A DNA stretch of 36,486 bases. Source: Klenkia terrae. Its GTDB lineage: Bacteria > Actinomycetota > Actinomycetes > Mycobacteriales > Geodermatophilaceae. Shown here in pieces: positions 26,115 through 34,266 of this stretch (the first letter of the stretch is position 1; the number at the start of each line of letters is the position of its first letter). The stretch is from positions 1,140,278-1,176,763 of the forward strand of contig NZ_UEXK01000004.1 of the NCBI RefSeq assembly GCF_900491935.1. Direction: 5' to 3'. A program made the position numbers and the translations under genes. The notes beneath the pieces were generated by a model. That model had not been told where the DNA came from and made no database searches. It saw only the letters and a list, made by a program, of their open reading frames with translations.

Positions 26115-26994
26115 CCGACTTGCTCGCCGTCACCCTGGCACGGGTACCCGCCGCCCACCACGGACCACTCGTCCCAGGCCCCGACGACCTCCGGGTGCTG
26201 GCCACGCTGTGGTGGTGCTCGGTGTCCGACCGGTACGTCGTGGCCGCCGCGGCGTCGCTGCTCGCGACAAGCCGGGCACTGTCCCCGCGGGTGGACGACG
26301 TCACCCTGCACCGGCTCCCCGACAGCCGCGTCACCGGCGGCACGTCGGGGGTCGAGCTGATCGGCGAGGACCCGGTGACCGCCCTGGGTGCCGCGATCCG
26401 GGTCACCTCGAGCGACGTCCTGCCGCGGGTCGCCGAGGCCGGCCAGATGCGGGAGAGGCCGCTGTGGGCCATCGCCACCGACGCCCTGGGCAACCGGTTC
26501 CTGTGGGCCGGTCGAGCCGTGGGCCTGGACGCCTCGCCCACCGCGACCGCGGTCGCCGCCGCAGTCGGTGTTCCCCTGGCCCCGAACTGGGCACCAGCAG
26601 ATTCACCCGCCGCGCCTCGTGCTGCCTGCTCCCCGAGGCCCCGGGCCGGTCCGCGTGTGGCTCGTGCCCGGGCCGAACCCCCGCCGACCGCCACCGGCGG
26701 TTCCAGGTAGCCGCCTGGGACCGGGGCGCGACCGGGCGACGCCGGATGCGGACCGGCGTCCGCCTCGGCCGGCGAGTCCGCTACGCCGAAGCCGAGTGCG
26801 ACCGGCTGCTGCCGATGCTCGGCGCCCACGTCGAGGTCCACCTACCCGACGGTGACCGCGACGCCCAACAGCTACAGCCACCTGTGGCCCGACGCGGACG
26901 ACCGCACACGAGCCGCCACGGAGAGCCTGATGGCGGCCTCGCTGGACTCCCCTGCGGACCATCTGCGGACCAGATGACTGGCGCAAGCCCCTGA
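26111..26994 (+). pseudogene. FhuF-like [2Fe-2S] reductase protein, frameshifted
   Basis: The N-terminal frame from ATG 26111 (SD GGAG) runs to 26710 and has the FhuF-type core AIATDALGNRFLWAGRAVG. The C-terminal iron-sulfur motif lies in the -1 frame: RRASCC (Cys pair 26620-26625), ten residues, then CGSC (26656-26667). That is the CC-x10-CxxC pattern of ferric-siderophore reductase FhuF. The shift must fall between 26590 and 26602. Without it the protein lacks its cluster. The second frame stays open to 26994, past the usual end of the family. It may be a young pseudogene, a sequencing error or, less likely, recoding. As last gene of the operon it would reductively release imported metal. 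Confidence 0.7.
26831..26977 (+). pseudogene. C-terminal relic of a tyrosine recombinase (integrase)
   Basis: Read in the frame of TAC 26873, the stretch gives SYSHLWPDADDRTRAATESL and ends in a TGA at 26975-26977. This is the end of an actinobacterial phage or ICE integrase, including the catalytic tyrosine in YSHLWPD. The Arg-His-Arg part of the active site is absent and no recognisable integrase sequence lies further upstream. It overlaps the open end of the frameshifted FhuF-like frame. I found no tRNA or attachment repeat beside it. Confidence 0.65.
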
Positions 26995-27013
26995 GCTGCA
27001 GGTCCACCGCGAT

Positions 27014-28087
27014 TCAGACGTTGAAGCGGAACTCCACGACGTCGCCGTCCTGCATCACGTACTCCTTGCCCTCGATGCGCACCTGGCCCTTGGTCTTGGC
27101 CGCGGCCATCGACCCGGCGGCCACCAGGTCGTCGAAGGACACGACCTCGGCCTTGATGAACCCGCGCTGGAAGTCGGTGTGGATGACCCCGGCGGCCTGC
27201 GGCGCGGTGGCCCCGACCGGGATCGTCCACGCCCGGGACTCCTTGGGGCCGGCGGTCAGGTAGGTCTGCAGGCCCAGGGTGGCGAAGCCGACCCGGGCGA
27301 GCTGGTGCAGGCCCGGCTCGTCCTGGCCGACGGCGGCCAACAGCTCGGCGGCCTCCTCGTCGGGCAGCTCGGCCAGCTCGGCCTCGGTCTGCGCGTCCAG
27401 CACGATCGCCTCGGCCGGGGCCACCAGGGCACGCAGCTCGGCGAGCAGCTCGTCGTTGGACAGCTCGTCGCTGTCCACGTTGAACACGTAGAGGAACGGC
27501 TTGGTGGTCATCAGGCCCAGCTCGCGCAGCGGCTCGCTGTCCACCCCGGCGCTGAAGAGCGTCTGCCCGCCGTCCAGGACCTGCTGCGCGGCGACCGCGG
27601 CGTCGTACAAGGCCTTGCGGTCCTTGTCCTTGCGCATCTCCTTCTCCAGCCGCGGGACGGCCTTCTCCAGGGTCTGCAGGTCCGCGAGCAGGAGCTCGGT
27701 GTTGATGGTCTCGATGTCGTCCTTGGGCGAGACCTTGCCGTCGACGTGCACCACGTCGGGGTCGGCGAAGACCCGGATGACCTGGCAGATCGCGTCGGAC
27801 TCACGGATGTTGGCCAGGAACTTGTTGCCCAGCCCCTGGCCCTCGCTCGCGCCCCGCACGATGCCGGCGATGTCGACGAAGGACACCGTCGCCGGGATCT
27901 GCTTGGTGCTGCCGAACACCTCGGCGAGCTTCGCGATCCGCTCGTCGGGGACGCCGACCACGCCGACGTTGGGCTCGATCGTCGCGAACGGGTAGTTCGC
28001 CGCGAGCACGTCGTTCTTGGTCAGGGCGTTGAAGAGCGTCGACTTGCCGACGTTGGGCAGACCGACGATCCCGATGGAGAGAGCCAC
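27014..28087 (-). CDS. ychF: redox-regulated ATPase YchF (Obg-family GTPase relative)
   Basis: YchF (OLA1) is a universally conserved P-loop NTPase that prefers ATP, binds ribosomes and is linked to oxidative stress. The 357-residue protein has Walker A GLPNVGKST, switch DIAGIVRGASEGQGLGNKFL, a coiled-coil insertion (about residues 130-190) and the C-terminal TGS-like domain ending in EFRFNV. GTG 28087 lies eight bases after a minus-strand TACCCT -10, so the mRNA is probably leaderless. Confidence 0.96.
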   Translation of the reverse strand: MALSIGIVGLPNVGKSTLFNALTKNDVLAANYPFATIEPNVGVVGVPDERIAKLAEVFGSTKQIPATVSFVDIAGIVRGASEGQGLGNKFLANIRESDAICQVIRVFADPDVVHVDGKVSPKDDIETINTELLLADLQTLEKAVPRLEKEMRKDKDRKALYDAAVAAQQVLDGGQTLFSAGVDSEPLRELGLMTTKPFLYVFNVDSDELSNDELLAELRALVAPAEAIVLDAQTEAELAELPDEEAAELLAAVGQDEPGLHQLARVGFATLGLQTYLTAGPKESRAWTIPVGATAPQAAGVIHTDFQRGFIKAEVVSFDDLVAAGSMAAAKTKGQVRIEGKEYVMQDGDVVEFRFNV

Positions 28088-28117
28088 GTCGGACCAGGGT
28101 ACGGGGCCCCGGCGGGG

Positions 28118-29191
28118 TCAGCCGACGGCGACCGCACCGCGGCGCAGGGCGGTCGCCCGGTTCTCCGCCGCCCGCTGCCACGCCCCGAGCCACAGCGGGA
28201 CGGTGTGCTCGGTGAGGTGCTGGTCGAGGACCGTCCGGTGGGCCGCCGCCGCCTGCTCGCGGCGCCATTCGGGGTCCTGCACCGCCTTGGTGATCGCCTT
28301 GGCCCAGTCCCGGGGCGCCTTGGCCCGCCAGCCCAGGCCCAGCCGCTCGTACTCCGCCGTCGCCGACCGCACCGCGTACACGCCGCGGGCGGAGTACTCG
28401 AGCACCTTGAGCCAGCTCTTCGCGCTGGTGAACCGGTCGTCGCGCATCGGCGCGATGCCGATGTCGAAGAGCTCGCCCAGCGCCTGGACGTAGCTGTCGA
28501 CATCCGTCAACCACGCGACCTCCCGCGGGTCCGCGGACAGCCCGAGCGCCTGCTGGAGGTCGAGCTTGTTCCCCAGCACCGAGAAGCGGCTGCGCCCGGC
28601 GGTGGCCACCAACGCCTGCTCGAGGCCGGAACCCATCACCTGCAGGTCGTCGGCCTGGCCCAGCACGTTGCCCGTCCACACGACCTCGGCCAGGCCGCCC
28701 GACCGCTCGTAGGCCGGCGGGAGCTCGGCCAGGCGCCGGGGAACAGCGTTGGGGACGACCGCGCCACGACCGTGCCGCGCGTACTCCTGCAGCAGCGCCG
28801 GCGTCGACACGGTCACCAGGTCGGCCTCCCGCGCGCAGTCCGCCGCGCGCCGGGCCATCCCGTTGCCCGCCACGCCGAAGCCCGGGTGGCCGAACGGGAT
28901 GCCGGAGAGGAGCTCGTCGATCTCGACCACGACCGCCACCCCGCGCGCCTGCAGCATCCGCATGCACTGCAGCAGCTCGACGGTCTTGGGCAGCTGGAGC
29001 ACCACCACGTCGGCGCCCTGGTCGTCGACGTCGAGCACGACCGGGTCGGCACCGGAGCTCATGGTCGTGGCCAGGCCCTGCACCACCGTCACCCCGACCC
29101 CGACCCCGGCCTCGTTCACCGCGCGCGCCGGCTCCTCCACCCGGTGGTGGTTCAGGCCGGAGTTCTTGTTCTGGCACACGACGACGCGCAC
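28118..29191 (-). CDS. glycosyltransferase, GT4-like (GT-B fold)
   Basis: A 357-residue putative glycosyltransferase. The N-terminal half has VVVEIDELLSGIPFGHPG and the interdomain SADVVTVSTPAL-like segment EADLVTVSTPALLQEYARHG. The C-terminal half has the donor-site region FDIGIAPMRDDRFTSAKSWL and KVLEYSARGVYAV, characteristic of GT4-type enzymes. The substrate is unknown. GTG 29191 is the only reasonable start; a GAACCT hexamer lies 11 bases upstream. It stops 30 bases before the ychF start but its promoter is separate. Confidence 0.75.
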   Translation of the reverse strand: MRVVVCQNKNSGLNHHRVEEPARAVNEAGVGVGVTVVQGLATTMSSGADPVVLDVDDQGADVVVLQLPKTVELLQCMRMLQARGVAVVVEIDELLSGIPFGHPGFGVAGNGMARRAADCAREADLVTVSTPALLQEYARHGRGAVVPNAVPRRLAELPPAYERSGGLAEVVWTGNVLGQADDLQVMGSGLEQALVATAGRSRFSVLGNKLDLQQALGLSADPREVAWLTDVDSYVQALGELFDIGIAPMRDDRFTSAKSWLKVLEYSARGVYAVRSATAEYERLGLGWRAKAPRDWAKAITKAVQDPEWRREQAAAAHRTVLDQHLTEHTVPLWLGAWQRAAENRATALRRGAVAVG

Positions 29192-29311
29192 GGGGCCCCA
29201 CCAGGTTCGACAACACGGACACCGGGGTTATCGGCTCGGCCTCCCCACCGGGTGACCACCGTGTCCGATTCCCGCCAGAGCTGGGCCCTGGGCGCTGGCA
29301 TGCTCGATCCC
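29192..29311. promoter_or_regulatory. divergent promoter region between glycosyltransferase and AlkA
   Basis: Contains minus-strand GAACCT for the glycosyltransferase and plus-strand CATGCT (29299-29304) seven bases before GTG 29312. CGGACAC (29216-29222) and GTGTCCG (29261-29267) form a widely spaced 7-bp inverted repeat. An Ada-type autoregulatory site may lie here but I cannot define one. Confidence 0.35.
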
Positions 29312-30805
29312 GTGACCGAGCTGCTAGAGGGACGCGGACTGGACGCCGATCGCTGCTACCGCGCCGTGACCAGCCGGGATGCCCGGTTCGACGGGTGGTT
29401 CTTCACCGCCGTCCGCACCACCAGGATCTACTGCCGACCCTCGTGCCCGGCCCGTACCCCGCTGGTCGGCAATGTCGAGTTCCACCCCACCGCGGCCGGT
29501 GCGCAGGCCGCCGGGTTCCGGGCCTGCCGGCGCTGCCGACCCGACGCGGTGCCGGGGTCGCCGGAGTGGGACGTCCGGGCCGACGTGGTGGCCAGGGCGA
29601 TGCGGTTGATCGCCGACGGCGAGGTCGAGCGCAGCGGGGTGGCCGGGCTGGCCGCGGCGCTGGGCTACAGCGAGCGCCAGCTCCACCGCCTGGTCGTCGC
29701 CGAGCTCGGGGTGGGGCCACTGGCCCTGGCCCGGGCGCAGCGGGCCCAGACCGCCCGCGTGCTGCTGGAGACCACCGACCTGCCGGTCGCCGACCTCGCC
29801 TTCGCCGCCGGGTTCGCCAGCATCCGGCAGTTCAACGACACCGTGCGGGAGGTCTTCGCCACCACACCCAGCGCCCTGCGCGGGTCCCGCCGCCCGGCCG
29901 CCGGCCCGTCCGGGTGGCTCACCCTCCGGCTGGCCGCCCGGGCCCCGTTCTGCGCCGCCGAGGTGCTGCTCTTCCTGGGCGGGCACGCCGTCGCCGGGCT
30001 CGAGGAGTGGGACGGCGTGACCTTCTCCCGCGTCCTGGACCTGCCGCACGGGCCCGCCGTCGTCCGGCTGTCCCCCGCCGCGGACGGCGTCTCGGTCACC
30101 GCCCGGCTGCGGCTGGCCGAGCTGCGCGACCTCGGCGTCGCCGTCGCCCGCTGCCGGCACCTGCTGGACCTGGACGCCGACCCGCTCGCCGTCGACACCG
30201 TCCTGGCCGCAGACCCCGCCCTGGCCGGGCTGGTCCGCGCGGCACCGGGCCGGCGGATGCCCACCCACCCCGACGCGGTCGAGGGCGCCGTGCGCGCCGT
30301 GCTGGGTCAGCACGTGTCCCTCGGCGGCGCGCGCACCTTCACCGCTCGGGTGGTGGCCGCGGCCGGGACGCCGCTGCCCGAGCCGGTGGGCACGCTGACC
30401 CACGCCTTCCCCCGCCCCGGGGCGCTCGTCGATGCCGACCTCGGCGCCGTGGGGCTCACCGGCAGCCGCCGGCGCACCGTGCACGCCCTGGCCGGCGGGC
30501 TCGTCGCCGGGGAGATCGACCTGGGCGCCGGGGCCGACCGCGCCGAGGCCGGGCGCGCCCTGCTGGCCGTCCCGGGGATCGGGCCCTGGACCGTGGCCCT
30601 GGTCGGGCTGCGCGGACTCGGCGACCCGGACGTCTGGCTGCCCGGCGACCTGGCGCTGCGCCGGTCCCTGACCGCCCTCGGCAGCTCCGACGCCGACGCG
30701 GCCACCCGCTGGCGCCCCTGGCGCTCCTACGCCGTCGCGCACCTGTGGGCGATGTCGGCCCCCGCCCTCTTCACCCGCCACCCGACCCCGGAGGTCCCGT
30801 CGTGA
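29312..30805 (+). CDS. alkA: Ada-AlkA fusion: methylation-sensing activator and 3-methyladenine glycosylase
   Basis: A 497-residue DNA alkylation repair protein. The N-terminal Ada domain has the zinc tetrad Cys41, Cys45, Cys72 and Cys75 (in YCRPSCPARTP and RACRRC), which accepts methyl groups from phosphotriesters. An AraC-type helix-turn-helix follows (about 80-190, with VADLAFAAGFASIRQFN). The C-terminal AlkA glycosylase has a helix-hairpin-helix VPGIGPWTVALV and catalytic Asp in LPGDLAL. The fusion lets one protein sense methylation, activate transcription and excise damaged bases. GTG 29312 follows a -10 by seven bases; ATG 29300 would add four residues. Confidence 0.92.
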   Translation: MTELLEGRGLDADRCYRAVTSRDARFDGWFFTAVRTTRIYCRPSCPARTPLVGNVEFHPTAAGAQAAGFRACRRCRPDAVPGSPEWDVRADVVARAMRLIADGEVERSGVAGLAAALGYSERQLHRLVVAELGVGPLALARAQRAQTARVLLETTDLPVADLAFAAGFASIRQFNDTVREVFATTPSALRGSRRPAAGPSGWLTLRLAARAPFCAAEVLLFLGGHAVAGLEEWDGVTFSRVLDLPHGPAVVRLSPAADGVSVTARLRLAELRDLGVAVARCRHLLDLDADPLAVDTVLAADPALAGLVRAAPGRRMPTHPDAVEGAVRAVLGQHVSLGGARTFTARVVAAAGTPLPEPVGTLTHAFPRPGALVDADLGAVGLTGSRRRTVHALAGGLVAGEIDLGAGADRAEAGRALLAVPGIGPWTVALVGLRGLGDPDVWLPGDLALRRSLTALGSSDADAATRWRPWRSYAVAHLWAMSAPALFTRHPTPEVPS

Positions 30806-31317
30806 CCGCACTGCACGCCACCACCAGCACCCCGATCGGGCCGTTCACCGTGCTGGTCGACGACGCCTCCGGCGCGGTCCTCGCCAGCGGGTGGACCGCC
30901 GACGTCGACGACCTCGTGCCGGTGGTGCACCGCTCCCTGCGGCCGGCCGCGGTGGCGGCCGCCGACCGGTTGCCCGTCCTGGACGTCGTCGACGCGTTCC
31001 ACGCCGGGGACGTCGCGGCCATCGACGGCGTCGTCGTCTCCCAGCGCTCGGGGCCGTTCCTGCAGGAGGCGTGGGAGGTGCTGCGGACGGTGCCGGCCGG
31101 CCGGCCGGACAGCTACGCCGCCTTCGCCGCGCGCTGCGGCCGCCCGGCGGCGGTCCGCGCCGCGGCGGGTGCCTGTGCCCGCAACGCCGCCGCCCTCTTC
31201 GTGCCCTGCCACCGGGTGCTCGCCACCGGCGGCGGGCTGGGCGGCTTCCGCTGGGGGACGCCGGTCAAGCGGTGGCTGCTCGACCACGAGGCCGCCCACG
31301 TCGCCCGCGCCGCCTGA
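30802..31317 (+). CDS. ogt: methylated-DNA-protein cysteine methyltransferase
   Basis: A suicide enzyme that moves the methyl group from O6-methylguanine to its own cysteine. The 171-residue protein has the active-site motif FVPCHRVLA with Cys136, followed by GGLGGFRWGTPVKRWLL. GTG 30802 overlaps the alkA stop (GTGA), so both repair functions are induced together, as in the adaptive response. Confidence 0.95.
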   Translation: MTALHATTSTPIGPFTVLVDDASGAVLASGWTADVDDLVPVVHRSLRPAAVAAADRLPVLDVVDAFHAGDVAAIDGVVVSQRSGPFLQEAWEVLRTVPAGRPDSYAAFAARCGRPAAVRAAAGACARNAAALFVPCHRVLATGGGLGGFRWGTPVKRWLLDHEAAHVARAA

Positions 31318-31352
31318 GCGATTCTGTCGGACCCCTCCGGCACCCTGCGGGC

Positions 31353-32414
31353 ATGGACGTCACCGCCCTCCTCCTCGGCCTGCTGGTCGGTGCACTGCTG
31401 GCCACCGCGGTGACCCTCGGGCTGGTGAGCCTGCTGCGCGGGCGCGCGCCGCAGCCCGACGGACTCGAGCCGGTGCACGAGTCCCTCGACCACCTGCACC
31501 GGCTGCTGGCCGGCATCGAGCGCGACCGGGCCACCGCGCACGGCGAGCTGCGGGAGCAGGTGGGCACGGTGGGGCAGACCTCGGCGCAGCTGCGCCAGGA
31601 GACCGCTGCGCTGGTCACCGCGCTGCGCACCCCGCACGTCCGCGGCCGGTGGGGCGAGGTCCAGCTGCGCCGGGTGGTCGAGGTCGCCGGGCTGCTCGAG
31701 CACTGCGACTTCGTGCAGCAGCCCGCGGCCGTGAACGACCTGGGCGCCGGGGTGCGGCCGGACCTGGTGGTCACCCTGGCCGACGGCAAGCAGGTGGTGG
31801 TCGACGCCAAGGTGCCCTTCGCCGGCTGGATCGAGGCGGTGCAGGCCACCGACGAGGCGGTCCGGGTGCAGCGGGTCGCCGACCACGCCCGCCAGCTCCG
31901 GACGCACGTCGAGGCGCTGGCCGCCCGCCGCTACCCGACGGCGTTCGACTCCGCCGCGCCGTTCACCGTCCTCTTCGTGCCCTCCGACGGGTTCCTGACC
32001 ACCGCACTGGAGGCCGAGCCGGGCCTGCTCGAGCACGCCTTCGGCCGGGACGTCGTCATCGCCACGCCCAGCACGCTGCTCGCCCTGCTGCGCACCGTGG
32101 CCTACTCCTGGCGCACCGAGCGGCTGGCCCGCGACGCCGCGGCGGTGCTCGAGGTGGGCCGGTTGCTGCACACCCGGCTCGGCACGCTGTCGGGCCACCT
32201 CACCCGGCTGGGCTCGGCGCTGGGCTCGGCGGTGGGCCGGTTCAACGACACCGTGGGCAGCTACGAGCGGTCGGTGCTCAGCACCCCCCGCCGGTTCGAC
32301 GACCTCGGCGTCGCGGCCACGCCGGTGCCGCAGCCGCCGGCCCTGGAGGCCCAGGTCCGGGCGCTGCACCCACCCGTGGAGGACCGGCCCGGCGACGACC
32401 TCCGCTACGGCTGA
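31353..32414 (+). CDS. rmuC: RmuC-family DNA recombination protein
   Basis: RmuC-type proteins have a nuclease-like core and limit inversion at short inverted repeats. The 353-residue protein begins with a membrane anchor (about residues 5-27), then a helical stretch, then the core with RGRWGEVQLRRVVEVAGLLE, RPDLVVTLADGKQVVVDAKV and PSDGFLTTALEAEPGLLEHA. ATG 31353 lies six bases after CACCCT, another candidate leaderless start. It follows the repair pair by 35 bases. Confidence 0.93.
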   Translation: MDVTALLLGLLVGALLATAVTLGLVSLLRGRAPQPDGLEPVHESLDHLHRLLAGIERDRATAHGELREQVGTVGQTSAQLRQETAALVTALRTPHVRGRWGEVQLRRVVEVAGLLEHCDFVQQPAAVNDLGAGVRPDLVVTLADGKQVVVDAKVPFAGWIEAVQATDEAVRVQRVADHARQLRTHVEALAARRYPTAFDSAAPFTVLFVPSDGFLTTALEAEPGLLEHAFGRDVVIATPSTLLALLRTVAYSWRTERLARDAAAVLEVGRLLHTRLGTLSGHLTRLGSALGSAVGRFNDTVGSYERSVLSTPRRFDDLGVAATPVPQPPALEAQVRALHPPVEDRPGDDLRYG

Positions 32415-32596
32415 GCGGCTGCATCCCCCGCCACCCGGGGGCACGACGCGCGCGGCACCGGCTGACCTCCAGCTCCCGGACAGGTCCGGCCGTTACCGTG
32501 ACGCGATCGATCGGCGGCCACACATGGGTGCTGCCGGGAGCGAGGGGGTGCAAGATCGCACCGGTCAGTGCTGTCGAGTCCAGGCGGGAGGACGCT

Positions 32597-33154
32597 GTGC
32601 GAGCCGAGCGCAGCCACCGGGACGACCTCGGTGGCGGGGTCCCCCGTCCTAGGTCCCCACAACCCCGCAGCCGGTCCGCCGAGCGCGGTGGCCACGACGA
32701 GTGGTCCTACGAGCAGCCCGACCCCCGGGCACCCCGCAACCCGCGCCCTGCACCGGGCGCCCGCGACGGCCAGCGCGCACCGCGCCGCGCGGCCCCGCCC
32801 CAGCGCGGCATCCGGGGCGCCCTCGGCGTGCTGGGGGCCTTCCTGGTCACCCTCGCCGGCGCCGCCGCGGACTCCTACGTCGGCGTCGGGCTCGGCCTGA
32901 TCACCACGGTCGCCCTCGTCGGCTCGGTCGCCGTCGCCACCCTGCTGGTGCGCCGCCGCGACCTGGCCACCATGGTCGTGGCCCCGCCCCTGGTCTTCGT
33001 GGGCGTCGCGGTGGCCAACATCGTGCTGGCGCCCTCGGCGACGTTCTCGCTGCCGACGGTCGCCACCCTGCTCATCCGGGGCTTCCCGGCGATGGCCATC
33101 GCCGTCGCCGCGGCGCTGGTGCTGACCGTCGTCCGGCTGGTCGCACGCCGCTGA
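32597..33154 (+). CDS. DUF6542-type membrane protein
   Basis: A 185-residue protein with a long charged, Arg/Pro-rich cytoplasmic N-terminus (about residues 1-75) and four hydrophobic helices in the C-terminal half. It corresponds in position and form to the small membrane protein between ychF and ispH in mycobacteria (Rv1111c-like). The function is unknown. GTG 32597 has a GGGAGG Shine-Dalgarno. The 182-base upstream gap holds a TACCGT hexamer (32494-32499) and the palindrome CCGGAC-ag-GTCCGG (32476-32489). Confidence 0.75.
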   Translation: MRAERSHRDDLGGGVPRPRSPQPRSRSAERGGHDEWSYEQPDPRAPRNPRPAPGARDGQRAPRRAAPPQRGIRGALGVLGAFLVTLAGAAADSYVGVGLGLITTVALVGSVAVATLLVRRRDLATMVVAPPLVFVGVAVANIVLAPSATFSLPTVATLLIRGFPAMAIAVAAALVLTVVRLVARR

Positions 33155-33166
33155 CCGGCCCCCTCC

Positions 33167-33212
33167 ACGCAGCAGGCACCCACCCGGTACGCCGGGTGAT
33201 GGCCTGCTGCGT
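33167..33212. terminator. nested bidirectional terminator between convergent genes
   Basis: An outer 11-bp stem (ACGCAGCAGGC 33167-33177 with GCCTGCTGCGT 33202-33212) encloses an inner 7-bp stem (CACCCGG 33181-33187 with CCGGGTG 33192-33198) and a TACG tetraloop. It sits between the stops of the DUF6542 gene and ispH and can serve both strands. Confidence 0.8.
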
Positions 33213-33220
33213 CGGCGGGG

Positions 33221-34198
33221 TCAGTCGGCCGAGGTGTCCACGGCCAGGGCCTGCCGGCGCTGCTTGAGCTCGTGCGGGAGGGCGAAGACCAGCCGCTCCT
33301 CGGCCGCCTTGACCGTCTCGACGTCGGGGTAGCCGCGCTCGCCCAGCCAGTCCAGCAGCTCACCGACCAGCACCTCGGGCACCGAGGCGCCGCTGGTGAC
33401 GCCGACGGTCGAGACGCCCTCCAGCCAGGCCTCGTCGACCTCGGAGGCGTAGTCGACCAGGTAGGACGCACGGGCGCCGGCCTCCAGCGCGACCTCGACC
33501 AGGCGGACGGAGTTCGAGGAGTTGGTGGAGCCGACCACCAGCACCAGGTCGCACTCCCCGGCCATCTGCTTCACGGCCTGCTGCCGGTTCTGCGTGGCGT
33601 AGCAGATGTCGTCGCTGGGCGGGGCCTGCAGCCCGGGGAAACGGTCCTTCAGGCGGTCCACCGTCTCCAGGGTCTCGTCGACCGACAGCGTGGTCTGGGA
33701 CAACCAGACGACCTTCTCCGGGTCCCGGACCTGCACGTTGGCGATGTCGTCGGCGCCGTCGACCAGCTGGGTCCGCTCGGGCGCCTCACCCATCGTGCCC
33801 TCGACCTCCTCGTGCCCCCGGTGGCCGATCAGCAGGATGTCGAAGTCGTCCTTGGCGAAGCGCTGGGCCTCCTTGTGCACCTTGGTGACCAGCGGGCAGG
33901 TCGCGTCGATGGTGCGCAGCTGGCGGGCGGCCGCCTGCTCGTGCACCGCCGGGGACACCCCGTGCGCGCTGAACACGACGACGGCACCCTCGGGCACCTC
34001 GTCGGTCTCCTCCACGAAGACCGCTCCCCGACGCTCCAGGGTGGCCACGACGTGCTTGTTGTGGACGATCTGCTTGCGGACGTAGACCGGTGCGCCGTGG
34101 ATCTCCAGCGCCTTCTCCACCGCGATCACCGCGCGGTCCACCCCGGCGCAGTAGCCACGGGGATCGGCGAGCAGGACACGTCCGCGAGCAGGAGCCAT
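33221..34198 (-). CDS. ispH: 4-hydroxy-3-methylbut-2-enyl diphosphate reductase
   Basis: IspH is the last enzyme of the MEP isoprenoid pathway, reducing HMBPP to IPP and DMAPP with a [4Fe-4S] cluster. The 325-residue protein has the three cluster cysteines at Cys17 ([11 protein letters not shown]), about 101 ([11 protein letters not shown]) and about 199 ([11 protein letters not shown]), plus the conserved [16 protein letters not shown] segment. Minus-strand TACAGT lies seven bases before ATG 34198, so it is probably leaderless. Neighbours on both sides match the mycobacterial ispH locus. Confidence 0.97.
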   Translation of the reverse strand: MAPARGRVLLADPRGYCAGVDRAVIAVEKALEIHGAPVYVRKQIVHNKHVVATLERRGAVFVEETDEVPEGAVVVFSAHGVSPAVHEQAAARQLRTIDATCPLVTKVHKEAQRFAKDDFDILLIGHRGHEEVEGTMGEAPERTQLVDGADDIANVQVRDPEKVVWLSQTTLSVDETLETVDRLKDRFPGLQAPPSDDICYATQNRQQAVKQMAGECDLVLVVGSTNSSNSVRLVEVALEAGARASYLVDYASEVDEAWLEGVSTVGVTSGASVPEVLVGELLDWLGERGYPDVETVKAAEERLVFALPHELKQRRQALAVDTSAD

Positions 34199-34266
34199 GC
34201 CACCACTGTAGGAGCCCCCCGCAGCCCCGCAGCGCGATCCGCCGTGCTCTGGGGCACGCTGGTGGC

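Noticed and set aside
26560-26602. Programmed -1 frameshift in the FhuF-like gene
   Set aside because: No slippery heptamer in the correct phase and no obvious stimulatory stem were found by eye; decay or base error is simpler. Kept as a finding only for checking.
27179-29287. Very long open frame on the plus strand across ychF and the glycosyltransferase
   Set aside because: It is antisense to two clear genes and has the Val/Gly/Arg/His-rich composition of a high-GC shadow frame; only its 3' part (from 29312) is a real gene, AlkA.
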